DNA of 64,000 nucleotides from NCBI GenBank assembly GCA_042408595.1, contig JBHOQX010000053.1, forward strand, positions 1-64,000, written 5' to 3'. The stretch is from JBHOQX01 sp042408595 (GTDB taxonomy: Bacteria > Chloroflexota > Chloroflexia > Chloroflexales > Roseiflexaceae). Each line of letters starts with the position of its first letter. Positions within the stretch are counted from its first letter, which is position 1. Made by a program: the position numbers and the translations under genes. Below are positions 41,028 to 49,577 of this stretch, one piece after another. The notes below the pieces were generated by a model. The model did no database searches and was not told where the DNA came from. It saw nothing but the letters and a program-made list of their open reading frames with translations.

Positions 41028-41950
41028 TCATCCAGTTTCTGATCGCCGCGATCGCGACCTTCTTCTTCTGCCTGATCGCGGTGCCGCTGGCGCTGGGCCT
41101 GCTGCGCGCCTTCGGCCTCTACGCGATCGTGTACGAGGGCACCTGCCACGTCTACACGCTGTTCGGCAACGTCCTCGGCGTGCTGCGCGAGCCGGGCTTC
41201 TACATCCTGCCGTTCAAGCTCGGCCCGGCGGCCTTTATCGTCAACTGGCTCGGCAAGCGCTACGTGCTCGACATGCGGCTCGATCAGCGCTACCTGCGCA
41301 GCCAGCCGGTCAACTCGGAAGAAGGCGCGCCGATGGGCGTGGGCATCTGGTACGAGATGTTCATCAGCGATCCGGTGGCGTACCTGTTCCGCAACGCCGA
41401 CCCGCAGGGCAGCCTGGCGGCGAACGTCAGCAACGCCGCCGTGCGCTCGCTGAGCAACCTGCCGCTGGAGGACCTGCTCGAGAACCGCCACGCGATGAGC
41501 CGGATGGTGCGCGAGGAGGTCTCGCCCAAGTCGGCGGAGTGGGGCTACCAGCTCGGCTCGGTCTACATCCGCAAGGTGCACTTCCGCGACGAGGGGATGA
41601 TCCGCCAGATCGAGGCCAAGGTGGTCAACCGGTTGCGGCAGGTCACCTCGGCGATCAAGCAGGACGGCGCGAACCAGGTGAGCATCATCACCAGCACGGC
41701 GGAGCGGCAGGCGGCGGTCGAGTTCGCCAAAGCGCAGGCCATCCGGCCCAAGGTGATCGGCGAGGCGCTGCATCGGATCGCCGAGGACCCCGAGGTGGCC
41801 GAGGCGCTGTTCGAGATCCTGGAGACGCAGCGGGTGCTCGAGAGCCACGCCGGGGTCACGGTCGTCCCGCCGCGCAGCCCGGTGCTCACGCAGCTCCTGG
41901 CCTCCGAGCCGATCGCCGGGCGGCCGCGGGTAGCGCAGAACGGGTCGTGA
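41024..41950 (+). CDS. SPFH/Band 7 (stomatin-like) protein 2
   Basis: A 308-residue second SPFH protein, translationally coupled to the first by an ATGA overlap. It has an N-terminal hydrophobic segment (FLIAAIATFFFCLIAVPLAL) and the SPFH core (REPGFYILPFKLGPAAFIVN, then KRYVLDMRLDQRYLRSQPVN). A C-terminal helical region follows (QIEAKVVNRLRQVTSAIKQD; AERQAAVEFAKAQAIRPKVI). It is shorter in its coiled-coil part than protein 1. By analogy with HflK/HflC the two probably co-assemble at the membrane; the specific role is unknown. A bidirectional hairpin follows the gene. Confidence 0.85.
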   Translation: MIIQFLIAAIATFFFCLIAVPLALGLLRAFGLYAIVYEGTCHVYTLFGNVLGVLREPGFYILPFKLGPAAFIVNWLGKRYVLDMRLDQRYLRSQPVNSEEGAPMGVGIWYEMFISDPVAYLFRNADPQGSLAANVSNAAVRSLSNLPLEDLLENRHAMSRMVREEVSPKSAEWGYQLGSVYIRKVHFRDEGMIRQIEAKVVNRLRQVTSAIKQDGANQVSIITSTAERQAAVEFAKAQAIRPKVIGEALHRIAEDPEVAEALFEILETQRVLESHAGVTVVPPRSPVLTQLLASEPIAGRPRVAQNGS

Positions 41951-42029
41951 TGCGCTGTGCGCGGTGTGGTTGACGGAGGATGGATGGCGGGCAACTGACG
42001 CCCGCCGCCCATCCCCCACGCGGCGGCAG

Positions 42030-42068
42030 GGCGCGCCGCCGGGCGCGAGTCACGCCCGGCGGCGCGCC
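42030..42068. terminator. Bidirectional 16-bp hairpin terminator
   Basis: GGCGCGCCGCCGGGCG (42030-42045) and its exact inverted copy (42053-42068) flank a 7-base loop between the convergent SPFH and DedA operons. The right arm overlaps the last codons and stop of the small minus-strand gene. Confidence 0.65.
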
Positions 42069-42316
42069 GCCCGCTCGATCCGGTAGCGGCGTATCCCGTA
42101 TGAGAGCAGGATCGGCAGCAGCAGCGGCAGCCAGTTGCGCCAATAGCGGAGATCGGAAAGGAAGAGCCGCCACGGCGCCAGCCGCAGCGCCAGGCGGTAG
42201 CGGAACCACTCCAGCCGGCCGACGGCCGGCTCGGGCGGGAGGTATCCCCGACGGAGCGTGGCGCGGTGCAGCGCGCGCGAGTCCGCCAGGCGACGATCAG
42301 GCTTACGCCGGGCCAT
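42050..42316 (-). CDS. Small basic membrane-associated protein (88 residues)
   Basis: A short, very basic protein with one hydrophobic segment (WLPLLLPILLSYGIRRY, ~60-76) flanked by Arg clusters at both ends (MARRKPDRRLADSRA; IERAARRRA). I do not recognise a family. The ATG overlaps the 3' end of the DedA gene by 14 bases, and the last codons lie in a GC hairpin. Coupling to DedA suggests co-expression and perhaps a membrane accessory role; this is inference. Confidence 0.5.
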   Translation of the reverse strand: MARRKPDRRLADSRALHRATLRRGYLPPEPAVGRLEWFRYRLALRLAPWRLFLSDLRYWRNWLPLLLPILLSYGIRRYRIERAARRRA

Positions 42317-42989
42317 CAGCGCCCTCCTGGGCTACCGGGGCCGCCGGCGCGCCGCGGCGGCTCCGCAGCCACTCCACGATGATCGGCACGACCGACAGCG
42401 CCACAATCACCACCGCCACGATCTCGAAGTTGTTCTTGATCAGCGGGATGTTGCCGAACAGGTAGCCGGCCCAGACAAAGATCGTCACCCACACCACGCC
42501 GCCGATAATGTTGTAGCTCAAGAACTTGCCGTAGTGCATGGTCCCGACGCCGGCGACGAACGGGGCGAAGGTGCGGACGATCGGCACGAAGCGCGCCAGG
42601 ATGATCGTCTTGCCGCCGTACTTCTCGTAGAAGCGCTGCGTCTTCTCCAGGTGCTCCTGCTTGAGGAAGCGCACCTTGCCGCTGAAGGCCCGCGGCCCGA
42701 CCCACGCGCCGATCCAGTAGTTCACCGTGTCGCCGAGCACTGCCGCGACCATCAGGAGCACCCAGAGCAGGTAGACATTCAGCGTGCCGCTCGGGTCGAA
42801 GGCGGCGATCGCGCCGGCTGCGAAGAGCAGTGAGTCGCCCGGCAGGAAGGGCGTCACGACCAGGCCGGTTTCGCAGAAGATGATCAGGAAGAGGATCAGA
42901 TAGGTGAGAAAGCCAAACTGCTGGATCAGCTCGACCAGATAGCGGTCAACATGCAGGACGACATCGATCAGGCTGCGAAGAAACTCCAT
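42303..42989 (-). CDS. DedA family membrane protein
   Basis: A 228-residue protein of the DedA/VTT (SNARE-associated Golgi-like) family. It shows a re-entrant-loop motif FCETGLVVTPFLPGDSLLFA, the GDTVNYWIGAWVG segment, and the conserved FYEKYGGKTIILARFVPIVR followed by FAPFVAGVGTMHYGKFLSYN. About six hydrophobic segments are present. DedA proteins act in lipid flipping or scrambling and membrane-potential homeostasis, including recycling of undecaprenyl phosphate in some bacteria. A near-consensus promoter (TTGACA-18-TACAAT) lies ~80 bases upstream. The small basic-protein gene follows with overlap. Confidence 0.9.
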   Translation of the reverse strand: MEFLRSLIDVVLHVDRYLVELIQQFGFLTYLILFLIIFCETGLVVTPFLPGDSLLFAAGAIAAFDPSGTLNVYLLWVLLMVAAVLGDTVNYWIGAWVGPRAFSGKVRFLKQEHLEKTQRFYEKYGGKTIILARFVPIVRTFAPFVAGVGTMHYGKFLSYNIIGGVVWVTIFVWAGYLFGNIPLIKNNFEIVAVVIVALSVVPIIVEWLRSRRGAPAAPVAQEGADGPA

Positions 42990-43066
42990 GCTGTTTCCTT
43001 GCTGACGAGAGGCCGATAGCCGCTGGCGTGGCGCCGCGCGGGCCGCCCGGCGCAGATCTGTAGTGG

Positions 43067-43096
43067 ATTGTACCGGACACAGCCGCGGGCTGTCAA
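43067..43096 (-). promoter_or_regulatory. Promoter of the dedA gene
   Basis: On the minus strand a perfect TTGACA (43091-43096) and TACAAT (43067-43072) are separated by 18 bases, ~78 bases before the start codon. Confidence 0.7.
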
Positions 43097-43578
43097 TGAG
43101 CCAGCGCTGACAGTCCCGTCATGATTTGAGTTATGCTTTCGCTGGAGCGCGGCTCCGGCATACTGCATGTGTCTCCTCCGGATGCGCAGGGACGGAAGCT
43201 GTTCATAGCCCCCTGTCCACGCCCCCACGAGGAAGGTTCATCGGCCGACATGGCCAGGCGCTCGTGGACCCGGGAGGTGAGGGCCTGGAGCGCAGCACCA
43301 CGCAGAAGGGCAACAGTCGCACGTGTGTGCTCGCCGCATGGGAACCAGGCGCGGCGAGGAAGCCATGGGTTAGGGGAAGCGGACGGCAGCGCGCGACCCA
43401 TGCATCGAAGCGAGGTGGCCGCTCCGCTGTTCCCTCTTGTCAGCACCAGCGACCTGGCGGAGGAGAGGCCAGCGTGGGAATCCACGGCCCCTCCTCCGCC
43501 GCTTGCCCCCAGACAGGCAGCGCTCCGCCAGCGGTGCGGTCACCCCGTGCCGTATGACCAACGGCCTATTGCGCTCGA

Positions 43579-43587
43579 TGGTATACT
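43579..43587 (+). promoter_or_regulatory. Extended -10 promoter of the pilin gene
   Basis: TGGTATACT gives TGn-TATACT with no clear -35. Transcription would begin ~130 bases before the pilin ATG. Confidence 0.5.
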
Positions 43588-43726
43588 ACGGATAACAAAA
43601 TAGTTAACCGGCCCGTCATCCTTCCCTACAACGCGCCCAGGGTCGGTGCGCCGCCCGCGACCATCGCCGCAGGCGCTGCCTCCGACACGCTTCGCGCCCA
43701 TGCATGTCCGAAAGGAGGTGAGAGCA

Positions 43727-43948
43727 ATGCGGTCGATGTTCACGTGCCTCCGTACCTTCGGGGTGCGGCTGCGCGCCGCGGCGCAAGCGGCCGTGGGTGC
43801 GCTGGCCCGTGCTCCCGGCCAGGGGCTCGTCGAGTACGGCCTGGTGCTGGTGCTGATCATGGTGGTCTGTGTCGCCATCTTAACGACCACCGGCAAGACG
43901 GTCAGCGAGGTGTGGTACGACAAGATTATCGCGACCTTTCCGCATTAG
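43727..43948 (+). CDS. flp: Flp/Fap-type pilin
   Basis: A 73-residue class III pilin precursor. A basic leader (LRTFGVRLRAAAQAAVGALARAPG, abbreviated) ends in the prepilin peptidase site G|QGLVEYGL, with the conserved glutamate at +5 and tyrosine at +6. A hydrophobic helix follows (LVLVLIMVVCVAILTTTG) and a short polar tail. Flp pilins build Tad-type adhesion pili, but no tad assembly genes or prepilin peptidase are in this window, so the assembly machinery must lie elsewhere. AAAGGAGGTGAGAGC precedes the ATG. The gene has its own promoter and a strong terminator, so it is a single-gene unit. Confidence 0.9.
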   Translation: MRSMFTCLRTFGVRLRAAAQAAVGALARAPGQGLVEYGLVLVLIMVVCVAILTTTGKTVSEVWYDKIIATFPH

Positions 43949-43981
43949 GCAGGCGATCTGAACTATTTTTCTTTGTTCCCG

Positions 43982-44016
43982 GCGGCGCGTGACGAATCAC
44001 GCGCCGCTGTGTTTTT
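43982..44016 (+). terminator. Rho-independent terminator after the pilin gene
   Basis: GCGGCGCGTGA / TCACGCGCCGC (43982-43992 and 43997-44007) form a perfect 11-bp stem with a CGAA tetraloop, followed by TGTGTTTTT. The T-tract supports termination on the plus strand. The minus-strand RqcH stop lies inside the stem, so it may serve both genes. Confidence 0.85.
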
Positions 44017-45760
44017 CGTCCGGCCCGCGCGGGGCTACCCGCAGCGTCCGCTCGGCGCGGTAGCTGACGAGGCCGGGCGGCCCGCCGGGCACGCGGCGCA
44101 CCAGCCGGCGGCGCGCGACATCCACCTCCACCGCGGCGTCGCCGCGCGCAGCGCTGAACCAGGCGGCCAGTCCCGCGGCTTGCACCAGCGTCCGCTCCGG
44201 CACGTCCGCGCCGCCGCTCTTGACCAGCACGTGCGCCCCGGGCCTGCCGCGGGCGTGCAGCCACAGATCGTCCGCCGCACCGATGGTGAAGGTGACCTGG
44301 GCGTTCTGCCCGGCGCTCCGCCCGACGAAGATCGCCAACCCATCCTCCGAAACGACGCGCAGCGGCGGCTGCCGGCGCATTTTTGGGCGCCTGCCCGGCG
44401 GCGGGCGCAGGTAACCGGCCTCTTCGGCCTCCCGCCCGATCTGCTCGATCGCCTCGTAGCCCTCGGCGAGGGCCAGCAAGGCCAGCAGCTCATCCAGCCC
44501 GGCGAGCCGCGCCTCGGTCTCGCGCAACCGCTCCGGCACCTGCGCCCGCGCGCCCCTGGCCTTGTCGTAGGCGCGGAAGCGCTCCTGCGCGTTCTCCAGC
44601 GGTGTGCGGGCCGGGTCGAGCGCGATGCGCCGCCCCTCGACCTCCAGCGCGGTCTGGCCGGGCGCGAGGGTGTGCATGAAGCCGAGGATCATCTCGCCTT
44701 CCCAGCGCAGCCGGTCAAGTTCAGCCACCTGTTTCAGTTCGTGGGTGAGTTGGTCGCGCTGGCGCTCGAGGCGGGCGCGGCTCTCGCCGAGCGCCGCGGC
44801 CAGCGCCGCGCGCCGCTGCTGGTGCGACGCCAGGCCCTCGCGGGCGGCGTAGAAGGCGTCCAGCGCGGCGGAGATCGACGACTGGGGCGCGACGTTCGGC
44901 AGGTGGGTGAGCCGGTAGGGGGCGTAAGCCAGCGGCCCCTCGCCGCTGTGCGCCAGGCACGGCTGCCACGGTAGCTCCCACAGGCCGCGCAGCGCCAGCG
45001 CCAGCGCCGTCCAGGGCAGATCCGGCCCCAGCGCTGTGTCGGCGGCCCCGGTGGCGCGGAAGACCGCCTCGCGGGCGGCCAGTGGCGACAGGCCGCCGTA
45101 CGCGCCGACCAGCGCACGGGCCAGATCCGCGCCGGGCTGACCTGCGGCCAGCGCCCGCAGGCCCTCCGGCGTGGCCCGGCGCGGATCGCGCTTATCCTGG
45201 CGCGGCGGCAGTTCGTACGGCTCGTGCGGAGCGACCGGTCGTCGGCTCATGGTAGGGGTGACGTGCCGGATGCTGTCGAGGATTATGTTATCATCGCCGA
45301 CCAGCACGATATTAGCGCGGCGCTCCATCGTCTCCACCACCAACTCGCTGTGCAGCGGCTCGGGCGAATCGAGCGGCTCCCAATCGTCGGTGTCGTCGCC
45401 ATCGGGCGGCGCACCCTCCATGTTGCGCGACTGTGGACCTTTGACTATACTAAGAATGACCACCCGCTCCAGGTCCGGCTGTTCGATTGTGACGATTCGC
45501 CCGCCGAGCACGTATTTGCGCAGCAAGAGCAGCAGCCGCGTCTCGCCCTCCACGCCGCGCGATGGCCGCGTAGCGGTGAGCTGCACCCGCGCGAATTGCG
45601 GGTGCGCCGAGAGCAGCAAGTGGCAACGCCGGCCGTGCGCAAAGACCTCCAGCGCCACGCCGAGCCGCCCGGTCAGCCGCACCCGTTGCACGCGGCCGCC
45701 GATCAGCGCCGCCCGCAGTTCATCCACCACCGCCGCAAGAGTCAGTGCATCGAACAACAT
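43997..45760 (-). CDS. rqcH: NFACT/RqcH-family protein (ribosome quality control)
   Basis: A 587-residue protein of the NFACT family (formerly fibronectin-binding protein A-like). It has the N-terminal domain (FDALTLAAVVDELRAALIGG; RRANIVLVGDDNIILDSI), a long central coiled coil (ASHQQRRAALAAALGESRARLERQRDQL, abbreviated) and the C-terminal NFACT-R domain. NFACT-R carries the RNA-binding DLWLHARGRPGAHVLVKSGG segment. RqcH adds alanine tails to stalled nascent chains on 50S subunits. An acidic, low-complexity stretch (GAPPDGDDTDDWEPLDSPEP) in the N-domain is longer than usual. The start at 45760 is the natural family start. gmk is divergent upstream. Confidence 0.87.
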   Translation of the reverse strand: MLFDALTLAAVVDELRAALIGGRVQRVRLTGRLGVALEVFAHGRRCHLLLSAHPQFARVQLTATRPSRGVEGETRLLLLLRKYVLGGRIVTIEQPDLERVVILSIVKGPQSRNMEGAPPDGDDTDDWEPLDSPEPLHSELVVETMERRANIVLVGDDNIILDSIRHVTPTMSRRPVAPHEPYELPPRQDKRDPRRATPEGLRALAAGQPGADLARALVGAYGGLSPLAAREAVFRATGAADTALGPDLPWTALALALRGLWELPWQPCLAHSGEGPLAYAPYRLTHLPNVAPQSSISAALDAFYAAREGLASHQQRRAALAAALGESRARLERQRDQLTHELKQVAELDRLRWEGEMILGFMHTLAPGQTALEVEGRRIALDPARTPLENAQERFRAYDKARGARAQVPERLRETEARLAGLDELLALLALAEGYEAIEQIGREAEEAGYLRPPPGRRPKMRRQPPLRVVSEDGLAIFVGRSAGQNAQVTFTIGAADDLWLHARGRPGAHVLVKSGGADVPERTLVQAAGLAAWFSAARGDAAVEVDVARRRLVRRVPGGPPGLVSYRAERTLRVAPRGPDEKHSGA

Positions 45761-45811
45761 CGCCGCTCGGATGGTAGATCGCAGCTCGAACAGCACGCTG
45801 CCCGGCCCGGC

Positions 45812-45817
45812 ACTATA
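45812..45817 (-). promoter_or_regulatory. Extended -10 for the rqcH gene
   Basis: On the minus strand TGGTATAGT gives TGn-TATAGT, ~52 bases upstream of the start codon. Confidence 0.45.
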
Positions 45818-45850
45818 CCACGCAACCGGCCATGGGCGAACAGGAGCGTT

Positions 45851-46483
45851 ATGACCCCGACTGTGCGCAACCCGATCATCGAGGGCGGGCCGCCGGTGCC
45901 ACTGCTGGTGGTGATCTCCGGCCCGTCCGGCGTCGGCAAAGACACCGTGCTGATGCGCATGCGCGACCTGGGCTTTCCATTTCACTTCGTGGTGACGGCG
46001 ACCGACCGGCCGCAGCGCCCCGGCGAGCGCGACGGCTACGACTATCATTTTGTCACAACCGCGCGCTTCGAGCAGATGATCGCCGACGATGCGCTGATCG
46101 AATGGGCGCGGGTGTACGACAATTACAAGGGCATTCCGAAGAGCGAGATCCGCGAAGGGCTGGCGAGCGGCAAGGACGTGATTCTGCGGATCGATGTGCA
46201 GGGCGCGGCGACCATCCGGCGGCTCGCGCCCGAGGCGGTGCTGATCTTCCTAGCGCCCGGCCGATTCGACGAGCTGCGCACCCGGCTGCGCTGGCGCCGC
46301 ACCGAGTCGCCGGACGAACTCGAGCGGCGGCTGGAGGTGGCGCGCCGCGAGATGGAAGAGGTCGATCGCTTCGATTATGTCGTGATCAATAGCGAGGACC
46401 GGCTGGACGACGCCGCCAGCCAGATCCGGGCGATCGTCGCCGCCGAGAAGCACCGCGTGCGCGTCCGCCGCGTGTCGCTGTAG
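45851..46483 (+). CDS. gmk: Guanylate kinase
   Basis: A 210-residue enzyme phosphorylating GMP to GDP with ATP. It has the P-loop VVISGPSGVGKDTVLMRM (residues ~20-37) and the GMP-binding region TATDRPQRPGERDGYDYHFV with the ERDG..YHF motif. WARVYDNYKGIPKSEIRE and VILRIDVQGAATIRRLAPEA follow, and the C-terminal helix is usual. Length is normal; the P-loop has Asp where Ser/Thr is more common (GKDT). ATG 45851 follows AGGAGCGTT. It is divergent from rqcH. Confidence 0.93.
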   Translation: MTPTVRNPIIEGGPPVPLLVVISGPSGVGKDTVLMRMRDLGFPFHFVVTATDRPQRPGERDGYDYHFVTTARFEQMIADDALIEWARVYDNYKGIPKSEIREGLASGKDVILRIDVQGAATIRRLAPEAVLIFLAPGRFDELRTRLRWRRTESPDELERRLEVARREMEEVDRFDYVVINSEDRLDDAASQIRAIVAAEKHRVRVRRVSL

Positions 46484-46550
46484 GGCGCGTGGGCACGCCG
46501 CGACGCCGCCCGGTCACCCCCGGCGCGGATACCCGCGCATCGCCCGTATT

Positions 46551-46559
46551 TGGTACAAT
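46551..46559 (+). promoter_or_regulatory. Extended -10 promoter upstream of yqeY
   Basis: TGGTACAAT gives TGn-TACAAT about 210 bases before the yqeY start, in the 284-base gap after gmk. Nothing else was identified in that gap. Confidence 0.5.
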
Positions 46560-46767
46560 ACAGCGAGCACACAATCGGCGGGCCAGCGGCCCGCGCAGAC
46601 GGGGAGAGGGCAGGCTTACGGGGGTGGGGGCCGGCGGGCGAGGGCCGAACCACACACGCCACCGCCATCCGAGCCTGGTGGCGCTTGTCCCCGACGACGC
46701 TGAGCGGCGCGGATCGGCTGCTGCCGACCCCGCCGGGCTTGCACCGACCGACACAGGACGCATCGCG

Positions 46768-47292
46768 ATGGGGCTTCAAGAACAACTTCAGCAGGACTTG
46801 AAAACGGCGTTGCGCGCCGGCGACCGCGAGCGGGTCAGCACGATCCGCATGGCGCTGGCCGCGCTCCAGAGCGCACAGATGGCGCAGGTGAAGGCCGCCT
46901 ACGATCAGGCCAGCGCCGCGGCCGGCGCCGCCGAGGGCGAGACCGAGGTGGCGATCGACCGTAACGCGGCCCTCAGCGACGAGGCGGCACTGAACGTGCT
47001 GGCGAAAGAAGTCAAGCGGCGGCGCGAGGCGGCGGAACTGTACACGCAAGGCGGGCGTCCAGATCTTGCCGCCAGCGAGGAGCGGGAGGCCGCGATTCTC
47101 GAAGCCTACCTGCCCCGGCAGTTGTCCGCCGATGAGTTGCGGCCACTCGTCGCGGCGACGCTCGCCGATCTCGGCGCGCGCGGCCCGGGGGACATGGGCC
47201 GGGTGATGCCCGTGCTGATGCAGCAGTTCAAGGGCCGCGCCGATGGCCGGCTCCTCAGCCAGCTCGCCCGCGAGTTGCTCGGCCAGCGGTAG
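46768..47292 (+). CDS. yqeY: GatB/YqeY domain protein
   Basis: A 174-residue YqeY-family protein, related to the C-terminal tRNA-binding domain of GatB. It begins GLQEQLQQDLKTALRAGDRE and continues RVSTIRMALAALQSA. It has LAKEVKRRREAAELYTQGGR, EAAILEAYLPRQLSADELRP and the C-terminal GDMGRVMPVLMQQFKGRADG. The family may act in tRNA-dependent amidation or tRNA binding, but its role is not settled. Gene order yqeY-pgpH-ybeY-dgkA resembles that of Bacillus subtilis, supporting assignment. About 20 residues (YDQASAAAGAAEGETEVAID) form a slightly longer loop than usual. Confidence 0.87.
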   Translation: MGLQEQLQQDLKTALRAGDRERVSTIRMALAALQSAQMAQVKAAYDQASAAAGAAEGETEVAIDRNAALSDEAALNVLAKEVKRRREAAELYTQGGRPDLAASEEREAAILEAYLPRQLSADELRPLVAATLADLGARGPGDMGRVMPVLMQQFKGRADGRLLSQLARELLGQR

Positions 47293-47344
47293 CGATCGGG
47301 CCACCGCGCGAGCGCCGGCCCGCCAGCATGCAGACGCCAGAACC

Positions 47345-49540
47345 ATGCGCCGCATCCTCAAGCCCCGCGCCCAACGCCGCCGTGAGGCGCGCGCTGAGCT
47401 GACACCCGCGGCCCGTGTGCGCCGCCAGCGGCTGCACCTCTGGGCCGCCATGGGGGTGCTTGCGCTCGCGCTGTGGGGCGTCTTTCTGATCGTCCCGCCC
47501 ACCGTGCCAGGACTCCAGCCCGGCCTGCCCAGCCCCGTCACGATCCAGGCGCCGCGGACCCTCAAATACGAGAGCGCGCTCCGCACCGAGCAGGAGCGCA
47601 GCCGCGCCGAAAGCGATCCCGCCAATATCGTCTACCGCGACGACCCGAATATCCTCATCGGCCAGCGCGCCCAGCTGAGCGAGCTGCTGCAGTCGATCAC
47701 CCAGATCCGGCAGGATCCAACCCTCGATCGGGCGGCGAAGCAGGCACGCCTGGCCACGCTGCCGGATTCTACGCTGGCGATCTCGCCGACGCTGGCGACC
47801 CGCCTGATACGTCTGAACGACGACCAGTGGCAGGTGGTCAGCCGCGGCGCACTCGACCTGTACGACCGGGCCGTGCGCGAGAACAATTACGTGATCAGCG
47901 ACCAGGATCTGGCCAACCTGCGCCGCACCTCGCTGCCATACTGGGCTTCGCTCTACGAACGGGGCGAGCCGCGCGAGCTGATCCTGCTGTTTGCCAACGC
48001 ATTTCTCAAAGCTAACCGTGTGGTGGATGAGCAGGCGACGGCACAGCGGCGGCAGCAGGCGCGCGCTGCCGTCGCACCGGTGACGGTCACGATCCTGGAG
48101 GGCGAAAATATCGTCCGCGAAGGGGACGTCATCACCCCGGCAGTCGAAGAGAAGCTGGAGGCGCTCGGCCTGCTGCGAGTCGAGCCGAAATGGTGGCTAT
48201 TGGGTGGCGAGGGGTTGCTCGCGGCGTTGCTCGCCGCACTGTTCGGCGCCTACCTGATGCAGTGCCAGCGCCAGGTGTGGATGAGCGACCGGCCGCTGCT
48301 GGTGGTCTGCGGCCTGTTCGCGCTCACAGTGCTGGCGGCGCGCTTCGTGCTGCCGCTGACGAACGGCTGGCAGTACCTCTTCCCGCTCGCCGCCACCGCC
48401 ATTCTGATCGCGGCGCTGTTCAACGCCGAGATCGCGCTGGTCGCGGCGACGCTGCTGAGCGTCGCCGTGGCCTTCATCGGCGACCGGCAGTTCGGCCTCG
48501 GTGCGACGCTGCTGTTCGGCACCATGGCCGGCGTGTTCGTGATCGGCCGGCCGCAGCGCTCGCTCACCTTCCTCCTTGCCGGGCTGGCCGTCGCCATGAC
48601 CACCGCGCTGACCGAGACCGCGTTCGGGCTGATGAGCGCGCTGGAGCCGCGCCCGGAGCAGATCCTGCCGATCCTGCTCTTCAGCGGCGTGAACGGCGCG
48701 CTGTCGGCAATCGTCGCGCTGGGGCTGTACAACCTGGCCGGGCAGATCGCCGGGATCGTGACGCCGTTCCAGCTGATGGAGTGGGGCCACCCGGCGCAGC
48801 CACTGTTGCGCAAGCTGATGCGCGAGGCGCCCGGTACCTACTACCATAGCATTGCCGTCGGCAACCTGGCCGAGAGTGCCGCCGAGGCGATCGGCGCGGA
48901 CGCCCTGCTGCTGCGGGTCGCCGCCTACTATCACGATGTTGGCAAGGTGCTGCGGCCCTATTTTTATACCGATAACCAGAGCGACCGCGAGAACGTGCAT
49001 AACGAACTCGACCCGCAGACGAGCGCCAGAATTATCGCCGACCATGTGCGGGAAGGGATGCAGATGGCGCGCGAGGCCGGCCTCCCCAAGCAGATCGTCG
49101 ATTTCATCCCAACACACCACGGCACGACCACGATTCGCCACTTCTACCAGCTCGCCCTGCAACAGCACGACTCGGTCGACCCGGCCGACTTCCGCTACCC
49201 CGGCCCGCGCCCGCAGACCAAGGAGCAGGCCATCCTGATGCTGGCCGATACCGTCGAGGCGACGGTGCGCTCGAAGGCCCAACACGGCCAGATCCTCTCG
49301 GCGCGCGACAACCTGCCGAACGGCAATGGGCGCGGCGCGAACGGCAAGCAAACCCTGGAAGAGCTGGTGAATGCGATCATCGACGAGCGGGTGCGCAGCG
49401 GCGAGCTGGACGAAAGCACGCTGACGCTGAGCGACCTGGCGCGCATCCGGCAGGCGTTCATCACGACGCTCCAGGGGATCTATCACCCGCGGGTGGAGTA
49501 CACGCCGGAGGTCGTGAAGCCGGTGGAGAGCGGGCGCTAG
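47345..49540 (+). CDS. pgpH: 7TM-HD domain phosphohydrolase (PgpH/YqfF family, c-di-AMP phosphodiesterase)
   Basis: A 731-residue membrane protein of the PgpH/YqfF class. After a first hydrophobic helix (LWAAMGVLALALWGVFLIVP) there is a large extracellular domain (~60-270; LEGENIVREGDVITPAVEEK near its end) and seven hydrophobic segments (~285-480). The cytoplasmic HD domain follows, with EAPGTYYHSIAVGNLAESAA, YYHDVGKVLRPYFYTDNQS (HD near residue 530) and IPTHHGTTTIRHFYQ. PgpH enzymes hydrolyse c-di-AMP and so affect cell-wall and potassium homeostasis. It lies between yqeY and ybeY as in Firmicutes. ATG 47345 was chosen by family fit. Confidence 0.92.
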   Translation: MRRILKPRAQRRREARAELTPAARVRRQRLHLWAAMGVLALALWGVFLIVPPTVPGLQPGLPSPVTIQAPRTLKYESALRTEQERSRAESDPANIVYRDDPNILIGQRAQLSELLQSITQIRQDPTLDRAAKQARLATLPDSTLAISPTLATRLIRLNDDQWQVVSRGALDLYDRAVRENNYVISDQDLANLRRTSLPYWASLYERGEPRELILLFANAFLKANRVVDEQATAQRRQQARAAVAPVTVTILEGENIVREGDVITPAVEEKLEALGLLRVEPKWWLLGGEGLLAALLAALFGAYLMQCQRQVWMSDRPLLVVCGLFALTVLAARFVLPLTNGWQYLFPLAATAILIAALFNAEIALVAATLLSVAVAFIGDRQFGLGATLLFGTMAGVFVIGRPQRSLTFLLAGLAVAMTTALTETAFGLMSALEPRPEQILPILLFSGVNGALSAIVALGLYNLAGQIAGIVTPFQLMEWGHPAQPLLRKLMREAPGTYYHSIAVGNLAESAAEAIGADALLLRVAAYYHDVGKVLRPYFYTDNQSDRENVHNELDPQTSARIIADHVREGMQMAREAGLPKQIVDFIPTHHGTTTIRHFYQLALQQHDSVDPADFRYPGPRPQTKEQAILMLADTVEATVRSKAQHGQILSARDNLPNGNGRGANGKQTLEELVNAIIDERVRSGELDESTLTLSDLARIRQAFITTLQGIYHPRVEYTPEVVKPVESGR

Positions 49541-49577
49541 CCTGCCTGGAGAGGGGGAGATGGGAGAGGAGCAGGCC

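Larger units (their letters stand above)
42990..43726. other. Intergenic region between dedA and the pilin gene
   Basis: 737 bases. It holds the DedA promoter at 43067-43096 and the pilin promoter at 43579-43587. The middle (~43130-43570) has open frames on several strands but no consistent codon bias or recognisable protein, and I see no gene there. Confidence 0.5.

Noticed and set aside
43126..43603. Overlapping plus-strand open frames between dedA and the pilin gene
   Set aside because: No ribosome binding site, no codon bias, and no recognisable protein pattern; treated as intergenic.
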